From the NCBI GenBank assembly GCA_036803245.1, contig DAIRUQ010000095.1, positions 1-11,302 of the forward strand: a DNA stretch of 11,302 nucleotides, written 5' to 3'. Source of the DNA: DAIRUQ01 sp036803245. GTDB taxonomy: Bacteria; Chloroflexota; Anaerolineae; UBA1429. This document shows, piece by piece, positions 7,269 through 11,302 of this stretch. The notes beneath the pieces were generated by a model, which searched no databases, was not told where the DNA came from, and saw only the letters and a program-made list of their open reading frames with translations. A program made the position numbers and the translations under genes. Position 1 is the first letter of the stretch; each line of letters opens with the position of its first letter.

Positions 7269-7946
7269 CTAGGCACCGCCCAGCCACAGCGTGACCAGCC
7301 CTCCCAGGCGCAGTGTGCGCTCGTTGTACTGGACCACACGCAATTCCAGCTTGATGTGGACATCGTCGCGGAGCCGCCCCTCCCACAGGACGGAATCGCC
7401 CGCATGCCGATAGGGATAGTCGTTCTCAGGGAGCCCGCCGAGCTCAGCTCCTTGCTCATGCTGTCCCTCAAAGCTCAGCAGGGTCCCCGGAACGTAGGCC
7501 CCCTTGGCCAACGAGTAGGCCACCGCCCCCGAGTACTTGATGGGAGACTCGGTAACCGGCGGCGCTGACTGCGGGCTCACGTCGGTCACCGTCACGTGGG
7601 CGGTGCCCGCCAGATGGACCGACTGCTCATTGTACCAGGCAACCCGCAGATCGAGCTTGACCTTGGCTCCCGCAACCGGCTCGCCCTCCCAAGTGAGCGA
7701 GTCGCCCTGACGCTTGAGCGCCCTCTGCCCCCCCAGAAGAAAAACGGCGCCGTCCTCATCATGCTCGCCATAGATCACGTTGGTACCTGGCAAGGCCTCG
7801 CCCAGCCCGACGGTGAGCACCGTGGGTAGTTTGTAGGTCAGTTTGGTCGATCGCTGGCCCGGCTGGATCGTACAGCCCAAGACCCCGCCGAGTGACAGGA
7901 CTATGGCTAGCGTCAGCAGAAACGATCGCTTCATGAGTCTGGACAT
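7269..7946 (-). CDS. Predicted lipoprotein of unknown function with two internal repeats
   Basis: I do not recognise this 225-residue protein. Its N-terminus is a lipoprotein signal peptide: basic MSRLMKR, a hydrophobic stretch (about 9-22), then VLGC with the lipidation Cys25, so it is probably anchored to the outer face of the membrane. The mature part consists of two related units (about 44-120 and 143-221) joined by a Pro/Ser-rich linker. Each has PGT, GDS..WEG, a K(L)xLRV strand and a YNE motif. The distance from GDS to YNE is 24 residues in both (81 to 105; 183 to 207). Alternating hydrophobic residues suggest beta-sandwich domains. The start at 7946 has GAGGT 7 nt upstream; the ATG at 7934 is an alternative. 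The gene is monocistronic, with its own strong promoter and no clear terminator. Confidence 0.82.
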   Translation of the reverse strand: MSRLMKRSFLLTLAIVLSLGGVLGCTIQPGQRSTKLTYKLPTVLTVGLGEALPGTNVIYGEHDEDGAVFLLGGQRALKRQGDSLTWEGEPVAGAKVKLDLRVAWYNEQSVHLAGTAHVTVTDVSPQSAPPVTESPIKYSGAVAYSLAKGAYVPGTLLSFEGQHEQGAELGGLPENDYPYRHAGDSVLWEGRLRDDVHIKLELRVVQYNERTLRLGGLVTLWLGGA

Positions 7947-7989
7947 TGCTGCTACCTCGCGTGCTGGCGGGGCGGCTACTCCTACCCCA

Positions 7990-8018
7990 ATTCTACGTTG
8001 CGGCCAGGCGTGTGTCAA
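7990..8018 (-). promoter_or_regulatory. Near-consensus sigma70-type promoter of the lipoprotein gene
   Basis: On the minus strand a perfect -35 TTGACA (8018-8013) is followed after exactly 17 bp by TAGAAT (7995-7990), five of six matches to the -10 consensus. The predicted start near 7983 gives a 5' leader of about 37 nt containing the GAGGT ribosome-binding site (7958-7954). It lies directly after the leuS terminator, which supports independent transcription. Confidence 0.85.
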
Positions 8019-8023
8019 TGCAT

Positions 8024-8054
8024 AAGCAAGGGCGCATGCCGCTGGCATGCGCCC
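8024..8054 (-). terminator. Rho-independent-like terminator of leuS
   Basis: A perfect 11-bp inverted repeat, GGGCGCATGCC and GGCATGCGCCC, is separated by a 3-nt loop (8030-8054) starting 28 nt past the leuS stop. On the minus strand it is followed by TTGCTT, a short imperfect T-run. The stem is very stable, but the weak T-tract makes it somewhat atypical. Confidence 0.75.
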
Positions 8055-8082
8055 CCATATTCTACACTATGGGCAAGAGATT

Positions 8083-10902
8083 CTATCGCGCGACGATATT
8101 CACGATCCGCCCCGGCACATAGATCACCTTGCGCACGGTCAGGCCCTCCAGATGCTTGCTGACGTTGGGATGGTCCAGTGCCTGCTGCGCTGCGCTCTCC
8201 TCCGAGACATCGGCGGGGACATCCAGGCGGCCACGCACCTTGCCGTTGATCTGTACCGCCAAGCTAATCACCTCTTCCGCGGCCAGGTCCGTATCAGCGA
8301 CCGGCCAGGCCTGCTCATGGATCGAGTACTCGCCTCCCAGGCGCTCCCACAGCTCGTCAGCAACGTGCGGCACAAAGGGCGCCAGTAGCAGCACCAGAGT
8401 TCTGATCGCCTGATCCCATGCCTCGGTACCCCACACGTCGGTGGTGGCAACCTTGACCAGTGTGTTGTTGAACGCCATCAGTGCCGCCAGCGCCGTGTTG
8501 AACTTGAAGGCCTGGACATCCTCGGTCACGCGGATGATGGTCTGGTGCGTCTCTCGCAAGAGCTCTGTCACTGCCTCTTCGGAAGGGGCCACGCCGCTGG
8601 GCTCTCGCTCCTCCAGGCAGACCCGCCAGACCCGTCGCAGGAACCGGTTCACGCCCTCGATGCCCGTCGAGCTCCAGCTGCCCCCCAGTTCCCACGGGCC
8701 CAGGAACATCAGAAAGGCTCGAACCGAGTCCGCCCCCAAGGTGCCCACATAGTCGTCAGGGTTGACCACGTTTCCCCGCGACTTGGACATCTTTTCGTTG
8801 TCCTCGCCGAGGATGATCCCCTGGGTGAACAGGCGCAGCATCGGCTCATCGAAATCGACCAGCCCCATGTCGCGCATCACCTTGGTAAAGAACCGCGTGT
8901 ACATCAGGTGCATGGTGGCATGCTCGATGCCACCCGTGTACTGATCGACGGGCAGCCAGTAGGCGCCCTTGTCCGGGTCGAATGGGACATCTCCCTCATA
9001 GTAGGGGCTGACGTACGCATAGTGATACCATGATGAGCAGAGGAACGTGTCCATGGTGTCGGTCTCGCGTTGGGCGGGACCACCACACCGCGGGCAGGTC
9101 GTGTTCAGGAACCCCTGATGGTACTTGAGCGGGGATTCGCCCGTCGGCATAAACTCGGCGTCGTCGGGAAGCCGCACCGGCAGATCCTCCACCGGCACAG
9201 GCACCGCCCCACACTCGTCACAGTAGATCACCGGGATAGGCGCGCCCCAGTAACGCTGGCGGCTGATCAGCCAATCGCGCAACCGGTAGTTCACCTCGCC
9301 ACGGCCAATGCCTTGCTCTTCCAGCCAGGCGATGACGTCAGCCTTGGCCGTACCGCCGGGCGTCCCGCTGAACGGCCCCGAGTTAATCATCGTGCCATAC
9401 TGGACATGAAAGAGCACATCTCGGTAGAACGGCAGGCTGTGCAACATCTCCATGATGGTACAGAATGGCCGAACGGCCGGATAGAGGCTCTTGCAGCGCT
9501 CCAAGATCTCACGCTCGGAGACCTTGGATTCGAACGCCCGCACGCCATCATCAAAGATGAACAGCCAGCGGGCCCCAACCACCTCGTTCCAGTTGCCCGG
9601 CACGAGCATCCCTTCCATCAAGGCCACGTACCGGTCGATCTGATCCGAGCCTGTCATGGTCACAAAGAGGCCATCCCCCAGGTCGCCGACTGGCGCCTTT
9701 TCGAAAGAGATGCCGAGCTGTTGCAGCTCGCCTGCGAGGGCGTCGAGATCACGAACCGAGCCAGGGAACACCAGGCTCTTGGCCATGCCGTCGGGCCGGT
9801 CGATCACCGGAATGACGGGCAGACCGAACTTGAGCGCAAAGGCCAAGTCGCGGTCATCATGGGCCGGCACGGCCATGATGGCACCGGTACCGTAGGTCAT
9901 CATTACATAGTCCGCGATCCAGATCGGGATACGCTCGCCGTTCACCGGGTTCAGCGCATAGGCTCCGATGAACACGCCCGTTTTTTCCTTGTCAGCCGAG
10001 AGCCGTTCGATCTCGGTCTGGCGCGTGGCCTGAGACCGGTACTCGCTCACCTCAGCCTGGTGCTCTTGCGTAGTGAGCTTGTCCACCAGGGGATGCTCTG
10101 GCGCCAGCACCATGAACGTGGCGCCCCAGAGCGTATCCGGGCGGGTGGTAAAGACCTCGATGGCATCACCCTGCTCCGAGCGAAAGGTGACAGCCGCGCC
10201 CTCGCTCCGGCCGATCCAGTTGCGCTGCATGGTCTTGACCCGTTCGGGCCAATCGATCTTTTCCAGACCTTCCAGCAGTTCCTCGGCATAGTCTGTGATC
10301 CGGAAGAACCACTGCTCGAGATCCTTTTTGATCACCGGCGTGCCACATCGCTCGCAGTGCCGGTCATCGCCCCACACCTGCTCACGGGCCAGGGTGGTGT
10401 TGCAGGCCGGGCAAAAGTCCACTGGCGAGCGCTTGCGATAGGCGAGTCCCATCTCCCAGAACTTTAGAAAGAACCACTGGGTCCACTTGTAGTACGCCGG
10501 CAGACAGGTGATGGCCTCACGGTCCCAGGCCCACATGGCACCCATAGTCTTTAGCTGAAGCCGCATGTTGTCGACGTTCTTGAGCGTCCATTCGCGGGGG
10601 TGGATCCCCTGCTTGATAGCGGCATTTTCGGCCGGCAGCCCAAAGGCATCAAATCCCACCGGGAAAAAGACATTGTGGCCCTGCATCCGCATGAACCGGG
10701 CGCGGGCATCAGAAGGCACCATGGCGTACCAGTGGCCGATGTGCAGGTCGCCCGAGGTGTAGGGAAGCATGGTGAGGGCATAGTACTTGGTCCGGGCAGG
10801 GTCCTCGCGGGTATCGTACAGACCGGTGAGCTTCCAGCGCTCCTGCCACTTTTTCTCGATCCTGATTGGGCTGTAGCTGGGCGCCCGCTTGATAACCTTC
10901 AT
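8083..10902 (-). CDS. leuS: Leucyl-tRNA synthetase with an insertion in the editing region
   Basis: Class I leucyl-tRNA synthetase, which charges tRNA-Leu and hydrolyses mischarged products. The 939 residues are longer than the usual 800-870 of bacterial LeuRS. Motifs are HIGH (54-57), KMSKS (704-708), a zinc-ribbon with Cys164/167/183/186 and a second Cys set at 561/564/603/606. The CP1 editing domain has TTRPDT (252-257) and PAHDDRD (346-352), so proofreading looks intact. Residues 369-498 are an extra block between PVID and the conserved YGTMINSGPF segment, where E. coli has only about 20 residues. The leucine-specific domain found before KMSKS in E. coli is absent. VNYRLRDWLISRQRYWG (537-553) and the C-terminal VQINGKVRG (883-891) are typical. 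The ATG at 10902 has AAGGAG 4 nt upstream; a farther upstream ATG (10998) lies in the attenuator's T-run and is rejected. Expression is probably controlled by the leader described separately. Confidence 0.96.
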   Translation of the reverse strand: MKVIKRAPSYSPIRIEKKWQERWKLTGLYDTREDPARTKYYALTMLPYTSGDLHIGHWYAMVPSDARARFMRMQGHNVFFPVGFDAFGLPAENAAIKQGIHPREWTLKNVDNMRLQLKTMGAMWAWDREAITCLPAYYKWTQWFFLKFWEMGLAYRKRSPVDFCPACNTTLAREQVWGDDRHCERCGTPVIKKDLEQWFFRITDYAEELLEGLEKIDWPERVKTMQRNWIGRSEGAAVTFRSEQGDAIEVFTTRPDTLWGATFMVLAPEHPLVDKLTTQEHQAEVSEYRSQATRQTEIERLSADKEKTGVFIGAYALNPVNGERIPIWIADYVMMTYGTGAIMAVPAHDDRDLAFALKFGLPVIPVIDRPDGMAKSLVFPGSVRDLDALAGELQQLGISFEKAPVGDLGDGLFVTMTGSDQIDRYVALMEGMLVPGNWNEVVGARWLFIFDDGVRAFESKVSEREILERCKSLYPAVRPFCTIMEMLHSLPFYRDVLFHVQYGTMINSGPFSGTPGGTAKADVIAWLEEQGIGRGEVNYRLRDWLISRQRYWGAPIPVIYCDECGAVPVPVEDLPVRLPDDAEFMPTGESPLKYHQGFLNTTCPRCGGPAQRETDTMDTFLCSSWYHYAYVSPYYEGDVPFDPDKGAYWLPVDQYTGGIEHATMHLMYTRFFTKVMRDMGLVDFDEPMLRLFTQGIILGEDNEKMSKSRGNVVNPDDYVGTLGADSVRAFLMFLGPWELGGSWSSTGIEGVNRFLRRVWRVCLEEREPSGVAPSEEAVTELLRETHQTIIRVTEDVQAFKFNTALAALMAFNNTLVKVATTDVWGTEAWDQAIRTLVLLLAPFVPHVADELWERLGGEYSIHEQAWPVADTDLAAEEVISLAVQINGKVRGRLDVPADVSEESAAQQALDHPNVSKHLEGLTVRKVIYVPGRIVNIVAR

Positions 10903-10996
10903 ACCGCTCCTTCTCTCGCCATCCCCTGGGCTCGGTGGTGTTGCTGTTGCTCTTTCCTCGGCATCCCGATGGAAGGTGTACTGGCAGATATCAGAC

Positions 10997-11027
10997 AAAA
11001 GAAAGGCCTCGCCCGGCGGGGAGAGGC
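10997..11027 (-). terminator. Putative attenuator terminator in the leuS leader
   Basis: GCCTC (11027-11023) pairs with GAGGC (11010-11006), and an inner CCC/GGG helix closes a GCC loop. CTTTCTTTT follows on the minus strand (11005-10997). It stands about 95 nt before the leuS start, so it would stop transcription before the gene rather than after one. Confidence 0.65.
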
Positions 11028-11053
11028 TTGAGGAACAAGGCTGACGTGCTACT

Positions 11054-11143
11054 CTATGACTCTACCCCACGACGGATTTGCTCCTCGTCGCCGAGGAGCC
11101 CAGATAGGGTGAGCCCATGCGCGTTCCTGTTCGTCGCGTCCAT
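11054..11143 (-). CDS. Putative leucine-codon leader peptide of leuS (29 residues)
   Basis: A 29-codon ORF from ATG at 11143 to TAG at 11054, about 20 nt after the predicted transcription start. GGAG (11154-11151 region) stands 7 nt before the ATG, a near-ideal ribosome-binding site. Codons 11-17 read L-T-L-S-G-L-L, four leucines in seven, and codons 16-17 (CTC CTC) form part of the 5' arm of the following hairpin. The position between promoter and terminator, ahead of a leucyl-tRNA synthetase, is what a leader peptide of an attenuator should show. The peptide itself probably has no function beyond ribosome stalling. Glycine is equally frequent overall (four), so the leucine signal rests on clustering, not on total count. 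No homologue is claimed. Confidence 0.55.
   Translation of the reverse strand: MDATNRNAHGLTLSGLLGDEEQIRRGVES
11080..11099 (-). repeat. Perfect inverted repeat (hairpin) within the leuS leader ORF
   Basis: GCTCCTCG and CGAGGAGC form an 8-bp perfect stem with a GCGA tetraloop of the stable GNRA class. It overlaps leader codons 15-22, including the CTC CTC pair. It would act as the 1:2 pause or protector hairpin of an attenuator. Confidence 0.7.
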
Positions 11144-11168
11144 CACATCACTCCGTGAACATAGCGCG

Positions 11169-11197
11169 AGCATAGCACACCGCCCATGGTCCGTCAA
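11169..11197 (-). promoter_or_regulatory. Sigma70-type promoter of the leuS leader
   Basis: On the minus strand TTGACG (11197-11192), five of six matches, is followed after 17 bp by TATGCT (11174-11169), four of six. Predicted start is near 11162. It follows closely on the tRNA terminator, which separates the two transcription units. Confidence 0.72.
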
Positions 11198-11210
11198 GAG
11201 TCATGCGCCC

Positions 11211-11242
11211 AAAGCAAACTCCCCCGCGCGTCGGCGGGGGAG
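11211..11242 (-). terminator. Rho-independent terminator after the tRNA gene
   Basis: CTCCCCCGC (11219-11227) and GCGGGGGAG (11234-11242) form a 9-bp stem with a 6-nt loop. On the minus strand it is followed by TTTGCTTT. It begins 8 nt after the end of the tRNA. Confidence 0.8.
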
Positions 11243-11249
11243 AAACTAG

Positions 11250-11302
<53 letters not shown>

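Larger units (their letters stand above)
10903..11162 (-). promoter_or_regulatory. leuS leader with putative leucine-dependent attenuator
   Basis: The transcript from the promoter at 11169-11197 would carry about 260 nt before leuS. In order it contains a short leader ORF with clustered Leu codons, a perfect 8-bp hairpin with a GCGA loop (11099-11080), a possible antiterminator strand (11038-11030), and a terminator-like hairpin with T-run (11027-10997). Two alternative pairings could compete with the early hairpin or the terminator: 11086-11078 with 11038-11030 (nine pairs, one G-U), and 11068-11060 with 11025-11018 (eight pairs, one bulge). The second directly occupies the terminator's 5' arm. 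The T-box consensus (TGGNACC) is absent. The mechanism is inferred from arrangement and by-eye pairing. Confidence 0.6.

Noticed and set aside
7264..7276. Small inverted repeat GTGCC-N3-GGCAC over the lipoprotein stop codon as a terminator
   Set aside because: The stem is only 5 bp and no T-run follows.
6443..7294. 283-codon open frame on the plus strand
   Set aside because: Antisense to the S1-protein gene and its promoter; no recognisable domain.
7947..8048. N-terminal extension of the lipoprotein from 8048
   Set aside because: It would run from within the leuS terminator through the -35 and -10 boxes, and would bury the signal peptide inside the protein.
9070..10467. 465-codon open frame on the plus strand
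   Set aside because: It lies wholly antisense to leuS, whose motifs are unmistakable. Long antisense frames are usual in GC-rich coding DNA, and its product resembles no family I know.
10903..10998. N-terminal extension of leuS from the ATG at 10998
   Set aside because: It would start in the T-run of the leader terminator and lacks LeuRS similarity; the ATG at 10902 has AAGGAG just upstream and begins where the family does.
10997..11162. T-box riboswitch before leuS
   Set aside because: The conserved T-box sequence (TGGNACC core) is absent between the promoter and leuS.

Overview
The window is GC-rich bacterial chromosomal DNA in which every supportable gene lies on the minus strand. I see no insertion sequence, phage gene, CRISPR array or rRNA. 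The gene content and order (clpC-radA-gltX-like-cysS, a four-domain S1 protein, a long LeuRS) and the sigma70-type promoters suggest a free-living bacterium. Chloroflexota is my best guess, at low to moderate confidence, because no marker here is phylum-specific.

In the direction of transcription (high to low coordinates), the window opens with the 3' part of a tRNA-Ala(GGC) and its terminator. Next comes a good promoter feeding a leader of about 260 nt ahead of leuS. The leader holds a short ORF with a good ribosome-binding site and four leucine codons within seven codons. A stable hairpin, possible antiterminator pairings and a terminator-like hairpin with a T-rich run follow. This looks like ribosome-mediated attenuation of leuS, in which shortage of Leu-tRNA would raise synthetase output. 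leuS encodes a 939-residue enzyme with an insertion of about 130 residues inside the CP1 editing region. It ends at a strong hairpin terminator. Just beyond that is a near-consensus promoter (TTGACA-17-TAGAAT) driving a predicted lipoprotein of unknown function made of two related halves. A separate promoter with a perfect TATAAT serves a four-S1-domain RNA-binding protein.

After a 234-nt intergenic region comes a tightly packed operon: clpC (AAA+ unfoldase), radA (recombination ATPase; 2-nt gap), a GluRS-like gene (4-nt GTGA overlap) and cysS (4-nt ATGA overlap; cut by the window edge). The order matches a shortened form of the classic Firmicutes clpC-radA-...-gltX-...-cysS cluster. The gene in the gltX position, however, encodes a degenerate glutamyl-tRNA synthetase. 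It keeps the overall fold and the anticodon-binding region but has lost the HIGH and KLSKR signatures and much of the catalytic domain.

The most interesting items are this apparently dead but intact GluRS paralogue, the putative leuS attenuator, the LeuRS editing-domain insertion, and a ClpC that lacks the usual UVR/middle-domain coiled coil.
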